A stretch of 23,217 nucleotides of DNA, taken from assembly GCA_900545455.1 (NCBI GenBank), contig UQZF01000023.1:1-23217 (forward strand), in the 5' to 3' direction. Below the pieces are notes generated by a model. That model saw nothing but the letters and a program-made list of their open reading frames with translations. It searched no databases and had not been told where the DNA came from. Within the stretch, counting starts at the first letter, position 1. Every line of letters begins with the position of its first letter. The DNA comes from an uncultured Eubacteriales bacterium. Lineage in GTDB: Bacteria; Bacillota; Clostridia; Lachnospirales; Lachnospiraceae. Made by a program: the position numbers and the translations under genes. This document shows positions 8,016 to 15,845 of this stretch, one piece after another.

Positions 8016-8987
8016 ATGGATATTATGGTTATTGCCAAGTGCATGGTTAAGCTTTTTATTGTACTTGTGCTGGGATTTGTCTTATATAAATTTGACATTA
8101 TAGATGCGGGAACAAGCAAAAAGCTGTCATCTTTGGTAGTCAAGGTTACGGCACCACTGTGGATTATCTCAACGGCATTGAGCGCATCTACGGAGAACAG
8201 GCTGGGTGTGCTGATTCTGTTCGGAGCGGGAATACTTATGTATATCGGATTTATTATTTTTGCAAAGCTTGTGACATGGCTTCTGAGGATAAATCCCAAG
8301 GACAGGCCGCTTTATGAGTGTATGATGGTGTTTTCCAACAATTCATTTATGGGATTTCCGGTGCTTCAGTCGGTGCTTGGCGATTCGGCTGTGTTCTATT
8401 CGTCAATGCTGCATTTTTCCTTTAATATTTTTATATATACTTATGCGGTATACTGCTTTGAAAAGGCAGCACGTACAGAGAACGGTACGGCAGAGATGAA
8501 GGAGCGGAAAAGCAAAAAGCAGAGAGTGGCGGAGCTTGTGAAAGCTCTTGTCACTCCGGGGTTTATACTGATACTTCTTGCGCTTATAATTTTTGTAGCG
8601 GGAATAAGGGATGACGGTATAATATATGAGAGCTGTTACATGATAGGAAATGTGACATCGGTGCTCTCGATGCTTGTGCTCGGGGCAACCTTTGCGCAGT
8701 ATCCGGTAAAAGAATCACTGAGCGATTTAAGAAGTTACGGTTTTGCAGTGATAAGGCTCCTTGTCATTCCGGCAGTCACACTGCTTATATGCAGACTTCT
8801 GCATGTGAATGATTTTTATACGTCAATCGCAACCATAACCAACGGAATGCCTGTGGCTTCCATGGTTGTCATGATGGCAAATGAACACAATGCTGACACG
8901 AAGATTGTGACAAGGAACATCGTTGTGACAACGGCACTTTCGCTTGTCACAATCCCCGTTGTGGTCGCACTTCTTCAGGTATTTTAA
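8016..8987 (+). CDS. AEC-family (auxin efflux carrier-type) membrane transporter
   Basis: A 323-residue integral membrane protein with about ten hydrophobic helices in two groups of five, separated by a charged cytoplasmic loop near residues 150-175 (RTENGTAEMKERKSKKQRVAE). FSNNSFMGFPVLQSVLG is the conserved helix-4 motif of the AEC family, and the C-terminal half has NGMPVASMVVMMANEHN, the matching feature of the second repeat. Bacterial members move organic acids such as malate or lactate, or amino acids; the substrate here cannot be named. GGGGA upstream gives a modest ribosome binding site. The stop codon lies only five bases from that of the opposing SDR gene, leaving no room for a terminator. 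Confidence 0.88.
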   Translation: MDIMVIAKCMVKLFIVLVLGFVLYKFDIIDAGTSKKLSSLVVKVTAPLWIISTALSASTENRLGVLILFGAGILMYIGFIIFAKLVTWLLRINPKDRPLYECMMVFSNNSFMGFPVLQSVLGDSAVFYSSMLHFSFNIFIYTYAVYCFEKAARTENGTAEMKERKSKKQRVAELVKALVTPGFILILLALIIFVAGIRDDGIIYESCYMIGNVTSVLSMLVLGATFAQYPVKESLSDLRSYGFAVIRLLVIPAVTLLICRLLHVNDFYTSIATITNGMPVASMVVMMANEHNADTKIVTRNIVVTTALSLVTIPVVVALLQVF

Positions 8988-8992
8988 AAATT

Positions 8993-9718
8993 TCAGATAT
9001 ATCCCCCGTCGAGCACGATGACCTGCCCCGTTAGGTAGCTGCTTCCCTCACTTAGTGAGAGTGCAAGAGCAGCAACCTCGTCAGGACTTCCCATTCTGCC
9101 GGCGGGGATTTCTTCTATTATATTCTGTATTTCATCTTCGGTGAAGCAGTGGTTCATCTCGGTATCAATGACGCCGCACGCAATTGCGTTGACATTTATG
9201 CCGGATGGCGCAAGCTCCTTTGCCAGAGCTTTGGTGAAAGCGTTGATGCCACCCTTGGTTGCCGAGTAAGCGACCTCGCAGGAGGCACCTGACACGCCCC
9301 ACACGGAGCTTATGTTGATTATCGAACCGTGACCGGCTCTCAGCATATAAGGTATTGCAAGCTTGCAGCAGGAAAAAACCGATGAGAGATTGATGTTCAC
9401 GATATTGTTCCATTCGTCTATGCTCATATCCTGTAAAAGACCGATATGTGAAATCCCGGCATTGTTCACAAGGACATCAATATTGCCGAACCGTGAGACG
9501 GCATCGTCGAAAAGCTTTACGACATCCCCGTGGCATCCGACGTCGGCGGTGACGGCTAGACAATCGGCTCCGAGCGCGGTTATCTCATCGGCTGTATTTT
9601 GCAGGGTGTCAGCATGCCTTGCACATATAACGACATTGTAGCCGTGACCGGCATACATAAGTGCAGCAGCTCGTCCGATACCCCTCGATGCACCTGTTAT
9701 GAGAGCGGTTTTCTTCAT
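8993..9718 (-). CDS. SDR-family reductase (FabG-like; possible EF-P 5-aminopentanone reductase)
   Basis: A 241-residue classical short-chain dehydrogenase/reductase. The NAD(P) site TGASRGIG is at 8-15, NNAG at 85-88, and the catalytic set is Asn110, Ser138, Tyr151 and Lys155 (YSATKGG). The C-terminus (LTGQVIVLDGGYI) is complete. An unusual detail is ACGVIDTEMN, with Cys181 where FabG-type enzymes normally have Pro. The GASCEVAYSATK context resembles the clostridial YmfI group, which makes the 5-aminopentanol modification of elongation factor P, but a general 3-oxoacyl-ACP or sugar reductase is possible. It is not in a fatty-acid operon. The start has GAGG about eight bases upstream, and the gene is read divergently from trxB. 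Confidence 0.85.
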   Translation of the reverse strand: MKKTALITGASRGIGRAAALMYAGHGYNVVICARHADTLQNTADEITALGADCLAVTADVGCHGDVVKLFDDAVSRFGNIDVLVNNAGISHIGLLQDMSIDEWNNIVNINLSSVFSCCKLAIPYMLRAGHGSIINISSVWGVSGASCEVAYSATKGGINAFTKALAKELAPSGINVNAIACGVIDTEMNHCFTEDEIQNIIEEIPAGRMGSPDEVAALALSLSEGSSYLTGQVIVLDGGYI

Positions 9719-9753
9719 ATATAAACCTCATTTCTTTTTACATATTTTCCTTT

Positions 9754-9782
9754 ATTGTAAGAAAAAATATGAAAAAATACAA
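9754..9782 (-). promoter_or_regulatory. Promoter of the SDR gene
   Basis: On the minus strand, TTGTAT (9777-9782) and TACAAT (9754-9759) are separated by 17 bp, giving a start site near 9747 and a leader of about 30 bases. The surrounding sequence is A/T rich. Spacing is ideal; the -35 matches consensus at four of six bases. Confidence 0.5.
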
Positions 9783-9807
9783 TGAAAACATGGTTTAAAT
9801 GTTTGGG

Positions 9808-9836
9808 TGGATAAAAGACAGGATATTTGATAGAAT
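9808..9836 (+). promoter_or_regulatory. Candidate promoter of trxB
   Basis: TGGATA (9808-9813) and TAGAAT (9831-9836) are 17 bp apart and would start transcription near 9843, about 56 bases before the trxB ATG. The transcribed leader contains GAGCGG (9843-9848) and CCGCTC (9877-9882), a weak hairpin ending 16 bases before the start codon. Confidence 0.4.
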
Positions 9837-9898
9837 AAAAAAGAGCGGACAGAGGTTAAAAAAGCGAGAGAATGTGCCGCTCGGGAAAGAGGTTTAAA

Positions 9899-10804
9899 AT
9901 GTTGGATTTAATTATAATCGGAGCAGGTACGGCGGGCTTGTCGGCTGCAGTCTATGCGGCAAGAGCCGAGCTTGATTTTATTGTCATAGAGGGAAGCATG
10001 ATGCAGGGGGGACAGGTGCTTACAACTTATGATGTGGATAACTATCTCGGACTTCCGGGAATTGGTGGATTCGATATGGGAATGAAGTTTGCCGAGCACG
10101 CTAAGAAGCTCGGTGTAAGTTTTGTCACCGAAAATGTTGTTTCGATGAATGTTGCCGGGGATGTTAAAACCGTGAAAACGGATAAAAATATCTATGAGAG
10201 CAAGACGGTTATCATTGCCACGGGTGCTGTTCACAAGAAAGCCGGAATACCCGGAGAGTCAGAGTTCACCGGCAGAGGAGTATCATATTGCGCGACGTGT
10301 GACGGTGCATTTTTCAGGAATAAGGTGACTGCTGTTGTCGGCGGAGGTGATGTGGCTGTCGAGGATGCATTATATCTGTCGAGAATGTGCAGTAAAGTAT
10401 ATCTGATTCACAGGAGAGATGAGTTCCGCGCAGCAAAGAGCCTTGTAAACAAGGCAAAGGAGACGGATAATATTGAGCTTGTTACGGACAGTACGGTGGA
10501 AAAAATAGAGGGAGAGAACAAGGTAGGAAACATTGCGGTCAGAAATAAAAAGGAAGATACTGTTAAGACTTTAGATGTTGACGGTGTGTTCTTTGCTGTA
10601 GGAATGCAGCCTGTGACGGCATTTGTTGACAAGACGATAGAAATGAACGATGCAGGGTATATAATTGCCGGGGAGGATTGCACCACGAATATCCCGGGCG
10701 TTTATGCTGCGGGCGACATAAGGACAAAGCAGCTTCGACAAATTATAACAGCCGCGGCGGATGGTGCCAATGCGGTTACATCTGTGGAAAAATATATTGG
10801 GTAG
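9899..10804 (+). CDS. trxB: Thioredoxin reductase (FAD/NADPH)
   Basis: This homodimeric flavoenzyme passes electrons from NADPH through FAD and a redox dithiol to thioredoxin. The protein has 301 residues. The FAD-binding motif is IIIGAGTAGLSAAVYAAR at the N-terminus, and the active-site pair Cys131-x-x-Cys134 (YCATCDGAFF) is intact. The NADPH site is GGGDVAVEDALYLS, followed by HRRDEFRAAK, whose Arg residues contact the NADPH phosphate. The C-terminal FAD motif is GVYAAGDIRTKQLRQI. The track of open codons extends to 9872, but AGAGGT just before ATG 9899 and the standard family start support 9899. No terminator is evident after it; the DnaA-box region begins about 110 bases downstream. No thioredoxin gene lies nearby. 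Confidence 0.95.
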   Translation: MLDLIIIGAGTAGLSAAVYAARAELDFIVIEGSMMQGGQVLTTYDVDNYLGLPGIGGFDMGMKFAEHAKKLGVSFVTENVVSMNVAGDVKTVKTDKNIYESKTVIIATGAVHKKAGIPGESEFTGRGVSYCATCDGAFFRNKVTAVVGGGDVAVEDALYLSRMCSKVYLIHRRDEFRAAKSLVNKAKETDNIELVTDSTVEKIEGENKVGNIAVRNKKEDTVKTLDVDGVFFAVGMQPVTAFVDKTIEMNDAGYIIAGEDCTTNIPGVYAAGDIRTKQLRQIITAAADGANAVTSVEKYIG

Positions 10805-10914
10805 CTTTTTTGGTACTGATTAACATAAGATACTTAAATTTTATGTATAAACGATGATTCCTTTTATGCATGATGCACAAAAACAATGTAAGAGATATGA
10901 AAGCACAAAAATGG

Positions 10915-11036
10915 TTATCCACAAAAAAATAAGTTGTCCACGAAGTTATCCACATTCAACATTGCCCATTTTATGGGATTTGTGACTTATACACCAAGTT
11001 ATCCACATTATCCACATTGAATTGTGTGGTGGATAA
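10915..11036. promoter_or_regulatory. Cluster of seven DnaA boxes
   Basis: Four perfect TTATCCACA boxes lie on the plus strand at 10915-10923, 10946-10954, 10999-11007 and 11008-11016, the last two in direct tandem without a spacer. Near matches are TTGTCCACG (10934-10942), TTATACACC (10987-10995) and, on the minus strand, TTATCCACC (11028-11036). A further weak match (TTGTTCACA) is at 11154-11162. A single perfect 9-mer is expected about 0.2 times in this window by chance on both strands, so the grouping is not random. TTATCCACA is the established bacterial DnaA recognition sequence. An AT-rich tract follows, as at origins, but dnaA and dnaN are not nearby. Binding is inferred from the sequence. 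Confidence 0.85.
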
Positions 11037-11044
11037 ACACAATT
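11020..11044. repeat. Inverted repeat enclosing the minus-strand DnaA box
   Basis: AATTGTGT (11020-11027) and ACACAATT (11037-11044) form a perfect 8-bp stem whose 9-base loop is exactly the minus-strand box GGTGGATAA. Confidence 0.6.
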
Positions 11045-11191
11045 TCATACATGATAACACGAAAAAATGTTTTGTGAAGTTCTAATAAATTGCATTTTTC
11101 GACAAAAAAATAACCTGAAATACCTTGACAAAAGAATAATTAATGTTTATCGATTGTTCACACAAAGTTTATAGAATAATGCATATTTTAC

Positions 11192-11219
11192 TTGATAATT
11201 TACAGATATATGATATAAT
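11192..11219 (+). promoter_or_regulatory. Promoter of hpf (upstream)
   Basis: TTGATA (11192-11197) and TATAAT (11214-11219) are 16 bp apart, giving a leader of about 100 bases before the hpf start. It lies ~155 bp downstream of the last strong DnaA box. Confidence 0.55.
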
Positions 11220-11243
11220 ATTTACATATTAAATAGTAAATAT

Positions 11244-11284
11244 TCTCACAATTAACAAGTTGGTATAATAATTACGGTGTGAGA
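11244..11284 (+). promoter_or_regulatory. Second -10 of hpf within a 7-bp inverted repeat
   Basis: A second TATAAT is at 11264-11269, with no clear -35. It sits between TCTCACA (11244-11250) and TGTGAGA (11278-11284), which are perfectly complementary. The arrangement suggests an operator across a promoter, or a leader hairpin if transcription starts upstream. Confidence 0.35.
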
Positions 11285-11328
11285 CATAGTTACTGTCTGA
11301 TAGATTAAAGGGCAAAGGAGTTGGTAGT

Positions 11329-11862
11329 ATGCGTTTTATAATTACCGGTAGAAATCTTGAGGTTACAGAGGGGTTAAGAAGTGCTGTTGAGAGCAAGCTT
11401 GGAAAGCTTGAGAAGTATTTTGATAAGGATGTGGATATTAACGTGACACTTAGCGTTGAGAAAGACAGACAGAAGATCGAGGTTACAATTCCTGTTAAGG
11501 GAAGCATCATTCGTTCGGAGCAGACAAGCTCAGACATGTATGTTTCCATCGACCTTGTAGAGGAGGTTATTGAGCGTCAGCTTAAGAAATACAAGAATAA
11601 GATTATCCAGTCTAAGCAGGCAGCAGCGTCAGCATTTACACAGGATTATCTTGACAACGATTATGAGGAGGAGCCGGAAGTTAAGATTGTGCGTTCCAAG
11701 AGATTCGGAATTAAGCCGATGGATCCTGAAGAAGCATGTGTACAGATGGAACTCCTCGGACATAACTTCTACGTGTTCTCCAATGCCGAGACAGGTGAAG
11801 TTAACGTGGTATACAAGAGAAAGGGAAATACCTACGGACTTATCGAGCCTGAGCTTGACTGA
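11329..11862 (+). CDS. hpf: Long-form ribosome hibernation promoting factor HPF
   Basis: Long HPF binds the 30S decoding region and, through its C-terminal domain, joins two 70S ribosomes into inactive 100S dimers during slow growth. The protein has 177 residues, the long form of Firmicutes. The N-terminal S30AE domain (1-~100) begins MRFIITGRNLEVTEGLRSAV and contains the Glu/Lys-rich beta strands and helices of YfiA-type proteins. A linker (~100-118) leads to the dimerising C-terminal domain (VRSKRFGIKPMDPEEACVQM...NVVYKRKGNTYGLIEP). AAGGAG (11315-11320) lies eight bases before ATG. The gene is a single-gene unit: promoter elements precede it and a strong terminator follows. secA is downstream, under its own promoter. 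Confidence 0.97.
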   Translation: MRFIITGRNLEVTEGLRSAVESKLGKLEKYFDKDVDINVTLSVEKDRQKIEVTIPVKGSIIRSEQTSSDMYVSIDLVEEVIERQLKKYKNKIIQSKQAAASAFTQDYLDNDYEEEPEVKIVRSKRFGIKPMDPEEACVQMELLGHNFYVFSNAETGEVNVVYKRKGNTYGLIEPELD

Positions 11863-11896
11863 TTAACAAGCGGAAATTGAATTGATATGAGTTTTG

Positions 11897-11934
11897 CAAC
11901 CTCCCGGTTATGAATATCGGGAGGTTGTTTTTTT
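11897..11934 (+). terminator. Rho-independent terminator of hpf
   Basis: A perfect 10-bp stem, CAACCTCCCG (11897-11906) with CGGGAGGTTG (11918-11927), encloses an 11-base loop and is followed by seven T residues. Confidence 0.95.
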
Positions 11935-11975
11935 GCAGATTAAGGATTCTTTGCCAAAAGCAGACGAAAACTTCC

Positions 11976-12005
11976 TTTACAAACACTATGAAAAGGTGTT
12001 AGAAT
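11976..12005 (+). promoter_or_regulatory. Promoter of secA
   Basis: TTTACA (11976-11981) and TAGAAT (12000-12005) are 18 bp apart, about 35 bases before the secA ribosome binding site AGGAG (12034-12038). Confidence 0.55.
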
Positions 12006-12047
12006 ACTGATAATTGGGACATTTTTATATTTTAGGAGATTATATCA

Positions 12048-14618
12048 ATGGGAATTATTCAGAAGTTATTTGGAACACATAGTGAGCATGAACTTAAGAG
12101 AATCTATCCGATTGTGGATAAGATTGAAGCTCTCCGTCCTGCGATGCAGGCATTGAGCGATGAGGAACTCAGAGCCAAGACGGATGAGTACAAGAAGAGA
12201 CTTGCGGACGGCGAGACACTCGACCAGCTCCTTCCTGAGGCTTTTGCCACGGTGAGAGAGGCTGCTAAGCGTTCCATCGGAATGGAACATTACAGAGTTC
12301 AGCTTATCGGTGGTATTATACTTCATCAGGGACGTATAGCCGAGATGAAAACAGGTGAAGGTAAGACACTTGTATCCACACTTCCTGCATACCTTAATGC
12401 ACTCGAAGGCAAGGGTGTACACATAATCACTGTCAATGATTATCTTGCAGCGCGTGATGCCGAGTGGATGGGACAGGTACATCGTTTTCTCGGACTCTCC
12501 GTTGGAGTTGTACTTAACACCATGAAGCCTGAGGAGAGAAGAGCGGCTTACGCATGTGACATTACCTATGTTACCAACAACGAACTCGGATTTGATTACC
12601 TGAGGGATAATATGGCTGTATATAAGGAGAACCTTGTTTTAAGAGACTTAAGATATGCGATTATCGATGAGGTTGACTCCGTACTTATCGATGAGGCGAG
12701 AACACCTCTTATCATTTCGGGACAGGGTAATTCTTCGACAAAGCTTTATGAAGTATGCGATATCCTTGCAGGACAGCTTGAGAAGGGTACAAGCAATAAC
12801 GACGAGGTATCCAAGATGGATATCCTTATGGGAGCAGGTTTTGAGGAGACGGGTGATTTCGTTGTGAGCGAGAAGGACAAGACCGTTAATCTCACTGAAC
12901 AGGGTACAAGAAAGGTAGAACAGTTTTTCCATCTTGACAATCTTGCCGACCCTGCCAATCTCGAGATCCAGCACAATGTCATTCTTGCACTTCGCGCACA
13001 TTATCTTATGTTCCGCGATCAGGATTATGTGGTAAAGGATAATGAGGTACTTATCGTAGATGAGTTTACAGGACGAATAATGCCGGGCAGACGTTTCTCG
13101 GACGGACTTCATCAGGCTATTGAGGCGAAGGAGCATGTAAAGGTCAGACGTGAGAGCAGGACTCTTGCGACAATCACATTCCAGAATTTCTTTAACAAGT
13201 TTGAGAAGAAGTCCGGTATGACAGGTACTGCTCTTACGGAGGAGAAGGAGTTCCGTGAAATCTACGGAATGGATGTTATTGAGATTCCTACCAACAGACC
13301 TGTTGCAAGAATTGATTATGATGATGTTATTTACAAGACCAGAAAAGAAAAACTTCACGCGGTTGTGGAGGATGTGGTTGCGGCTCATGAGAAGGGACAG
13401 CCTGTTCTTGTAGGTACAATCACTATTGAGCAGTCAGAGGAGGTAAGCAATCTCCTCAAGAAGAGAGGAATCAAGCACAATGTCCTCAATGCCAAGTTCC
13501 ACGAGATGGAGGCCGAGATAGTTGCACAGGCAGGTCAGCATGGTGCGGTTACAATCGCAACCAACATGGCAGGCCGTGGTACGGATATCAAGCTTGACGA
13601 AGCGGCAAGAGCAGCAGGCGGACTTAAGATTATCGGTACTGAGCGTCACGAATCAAGACGTATCGACAATCAGCTCCGTGGACGTTCAGGCCGACAGGGA
13701 GACCCGGGTGAGTCACGTTTCTACATTTCACTTGAGGATGATCTTATGCGTCTGTTTGCATCGGATAAGCTTATGGCTATGTTTAATGCACTTAAGATAC
13801 CTGAGAATGAGAGACTTGAGCACGGCATGCTTTCCAAGGCTATTGAGGGAGCACAGAAGAAGGTTGAGACTAACAACTTCGGTATTCGTAAGAATCTCCT
13901 TGATTATGACCAGGTTATGAATGAGCAGAGAGAGACAATCTATGCAGAGCGCCGCAAAGTACTTGACGGACAGAACTTAAGAGATGAAATAATCAAGATG
14001 ATGAAGGATAAGATTGAGGGTTATATCGACTACTCAATTAACGGAGATGCCGACCCTTCAGAGTGGAAGTATGCAGAACTCAACGAGAATCTTATAAGGC
14101 TTGTTCCGATTGCACCTGTTACACTCGAGGACGGATACCGCAACAAAAAAGAGCTCATTCAGGGCGTTGAAGAGCGTGCGGTTAAATTCTATGCTGAGAA
14201 GGAAGCAGAGTTTCCGGCACCTGAACATATCCGTGAGATAGAGAGAGTATGTCTCCTCCGTGCGATAGACACCAACTGGATGAATCATATCGATGATATG
14301 GATCTTTTAAGACAGGGAATCGGACTTAATGCTTACGGCCAGAAGGATCCTCTTGTAGAGTACAAGATGCAGGGCTACGACATGTTCGACAACATGATAG
14401 CAAGAATTCAGGAGGATACAGTAAGACTTGTAACACATGTGAAGGTTGAGCAGAAAGCAGAAAAGCGTGAGCAGGTTGCCAAGGTTACGGGAACCAACCG
14501 CGATGACAGCGCAGTTAAGGCACCGGTTAAGCGTGATGCCAAAAAGATTCAGAGAAATGATCCATGTCCATGCGGTTCAGGACTTAAATATAAAAATTGC
14601 TGTGGAAAGAATCTGTAA
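12048..14618 (+). CDS. secA: SecA, preprotein translocase ATPase
   Basis: SecA drives unfolded secretory proteins through the SecYEG channel by ATP hydrolysis. The protein has 856 residues, near the family norm. Features in order: Walker A MKTGEGKT (100-107) and the DEVD box (207-210) in NBD1; the preprotein cross-linking region (~220-370); NBD2 with TNMAGRGTDIKL and QLRGRSGRQGDPG; the helical scaffold and wing; and a basic linker ending in the zinc-binding tail CPCGSGLKYKNCC (Cys840, 842, 851 and 852), which contacts SecB or the ribosome. There is no sign of a second SecA. The start has AGGAG nine bases upstream. No terminator is evident before prfB, which has its own promoter, so some read-through is possible. 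Confidence 0.98.
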   Translation: MGIIQKLFGTHSEHELKRIYPIVDKIEALRPAMQALSDEELRAKTDEYKKRLADGETLDQLLPEAFATVREAAKRSIGMEHYRVQLIGGIILHQGRIAEMKTGEGKTLVSTLPAYLNALEGKGVHIITVNDYLAARDAEWMGQVHRFLGLSVGVVLNTMKPEERRAAYACDITYVTNNELGFDYLRDNMAVYKENLVLRDLRYAIIDEVDSVLIDEARTPLIISGQGNSSTKLYEVCDILAGQLEKGTSNNDEVSKMDILMGAGFEETGDFVVSEKDKTVNLTEQGTRKVEQFFHLDNLADPANLEIQHNVILALRAHYLMFRDQDYVVKDNEVLIVDEFTGRIMPGRRFSDGLHQAIEAKEHVKVRRESRTLATITFQNFFNKFEKKSGMTGTALTEEKEFREIYGMDVIEIPTNRPVARIDYDDVIYKTRKEKLHAVVEDVVAAHEKGQPVLVGTITIEQSEEVSNLLKKRGIKHNVLNAKFHEMEAEIVAQAGQHGAVTIATNMAGRGTDIKLDEAARAAGGLKIIGTERHESRRIDNQLRGRSGRQGDPGESRFYISLEDDLMRLFASDKLMAMFNALKIPENERLEHGMLSKAIEGAQKKVETNNFGIRKNLLDYDQVMNEQRETIYAERRKVLDGQNLRDEIIKMMKDKIEGYIDYSINGDADPSEWKYAELNENLIRLVPIAPVTLEDGYRNKKELIQGVEERAVKFYAEKEAEFPAPEHIREIERVCLLRAIDTNWMNHIDDMDLLRQGIGLNAYGQKDPLVEYKMQGYDMFDNMIARIQEDTVRLVTHVKVEQKAEKREQVAKVTGTNRDDSAVKAPVKRDAKKIQRNDPCPCGSGLKYKNCCGKNL

Positions 14619-14648
14619 CTGCATTGCGCTAAAACATTAAAATTTTAA

Positions 14649-14676
14649 TTGCAAAAAATATTGTTTTATGTATAAT
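14649..14676 (+). promoter_or_regulatory. Promoter of the prfB-cheW-hom-lysC unit
   Basis: TTGCAA (14649-14654) and TATAAT (14671-14676) are separated by 16 bp, ending 31 bases before the GTG start of prfB. Confidence 0.6.
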
Positions 14677-14707
14677 GAATAATAATAAATTTAAGGTGGT
14701 GAGATTA

Positions 14708-15833
14708 GTGGTCGAACTTGATCAGTTTAAGTTCCGTTTAAGCGGATATGAACAGCCATTAACCGAATTGAGGGATTCACTTTGACTTAGCTGATAAGTC
14801 AAAGAGAATTGAGGAGATTGAGCGTCACATGGAGGAGCCGGATTTCTGGGATGATCCTGAAAAATCTAACGGTTACATGAAGGAACTCAAGAGCCTCAAG
14901 GCTGATATAGAAGATTTTAATAAGCTTGAGAAGGATAAGACGGATGCCGAGGAGTTTATTGAGATGGCTTACGAGGAGAATGATGAGAGTCTTATTCCGG
15001 AGATAGGACAGCTTGTCGATAATTTTGAGAAGCTGTTTGAGAAGCTTCAGCTTGAGACGCTGCTGTCGGGAGAGTACGACAAGTGCAATGCCATTCTCAC
15101 GCTTCATGCGGGAGCGGGCGGAACTGAGTCGTGCGACTGGGCATCAATGTTACTCAGAATGTATACAAGATGGGCTAACTCCAAGGGATTTACCGTGGAG
15201 ACGCTTGATTTGCTTGAGGGCGATGAGGCGGGAGTTAAGTCTGTTACCATACAGGTAAACGGACTTAATGCATACGGCTACCTCAAGTCGGAACACGGAG
15301 TTCACAGACTTGTGCGTATATCGCCGTTTAATGCTGCCGGTAAACGTCAGACATCCTTTGTGTCCTGCGATGTCATGCCGGATATAGAGGAAGATTTGGA
15401 TGTGGAAATCAATGAGGATGACCTGCGTATTGATACCTATCGTTCAAGCGGAGCGGGAGGCCAGCATATTAACAAGACATCTTCAGCAATAAGAATTACG
15501 CACATACCTACCGGAACGGTAGTACAATGCCAGAATGAACGTTCGCAGCATCAGAATAAGGACAAGGCGATGCAGATGCTCAAGGCAAAGCTCTTCCTTC
15601 TTAAACAGGCGGAGAATGCCGCCAAGACAGCCGATATCCGCGGTGAGGTTATGGAGAACGGCTGGGGAAGCCAGATACGAAGCTATGTATTGCAGCCTTA
15701 TACGATGGTTAAGGATAACAGAACAGGCGAGGAATCGGGCAATGCTGCGGCAGTGCTTGACGGAGATCTTGACCGCTTTATGGGAGCATACCTTAAGTGG
15801 CTCAGTCTTGGAAAGAAAAATACACAGGAATAG
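14708..15833 (+). CDS. prfB: Peptide chain release factor 2, expressed by +1 programmed frameshift
   Basis: RF2 ends translation at UGA and UAA. The coding sequence is in two frames: 14708-14782 (25 codons from a GTG start, MVELDQFKFRLSGYEQPLTE) and, after skipping T14783, 14784-15833, for a total of 374 residues. In the joined protein the stop-codon reading motif SPF is at 205-207 and the catalytic GGQ at 250-252, the same numbering as E. coli RF2, which supports both the start and the shift. AAGGTGG (14693-14699) is the ribosome binding site. The in-frame TGA gives the usual autoregulation: low RF2 leads to slow termination and more shifting. This is not a pseudogene. It heads a tight run with cheW 12 bases downstream. 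Confidence 0.97.
14770..14786 (+). promoter_or_regulatory. RF2 +1 frameshift site
   Basis: The slippery CTT (14780-14782) is followed by stop TGA (14783-14785) and C14786. An internal Shine-Dalgarno-like GAGGGA (14770-14775) lies four bases before CTT. These are the three known elements of the prfB signal; the ribosome resumes at GAC (14784-14786). Confidence 0.95.
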
Positions 15834-15845
15834 AGGAGGACGACC

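Larger units (their letters stand above)
10805..11328. other. 524-bp gene-free AT-rich region between trxB and hpf
   Basis: I see no convincing open reading frame. The first ~110 bases are plain AT-rich sequence with a weak stem (10823-10828 with 10841-10846). 10915-11036 holds the DnaA-box cluster. 11045-11290 is very AT rich and carries hpf promoter elements and a 7-bp inverted repeat (11244-11250 with 11278-11284). Confidence 0.85.

Noticed and set aside
9843..9882. Hairpin GAGCGG/CCGCTC before trxB as a riboswitch
   Set aside because: Only a 6-bp stem with a 28-base loop and no known riboswitch core.
10915..11328. Main chromosomal origin oriC
   Set aside because: DnaA boxes plus an AT-rich tract fit, but dnaA, dnaN, rpmH and rnpA are absent, and the genes on both sides run mainly on the plus strand with no visible switch of strand bias. 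Not excluded; genome-wide skew would decide.
12648..13388. 246-residue open frame on the minus strand
   Set aside because: It is antisense to secA, with no family motif.
14708..14785. prfB as a frameshifted pseudogene
   Set aside because: The TGA lies in the classic programmed frameshift signal and all RF2 motifs are intact.
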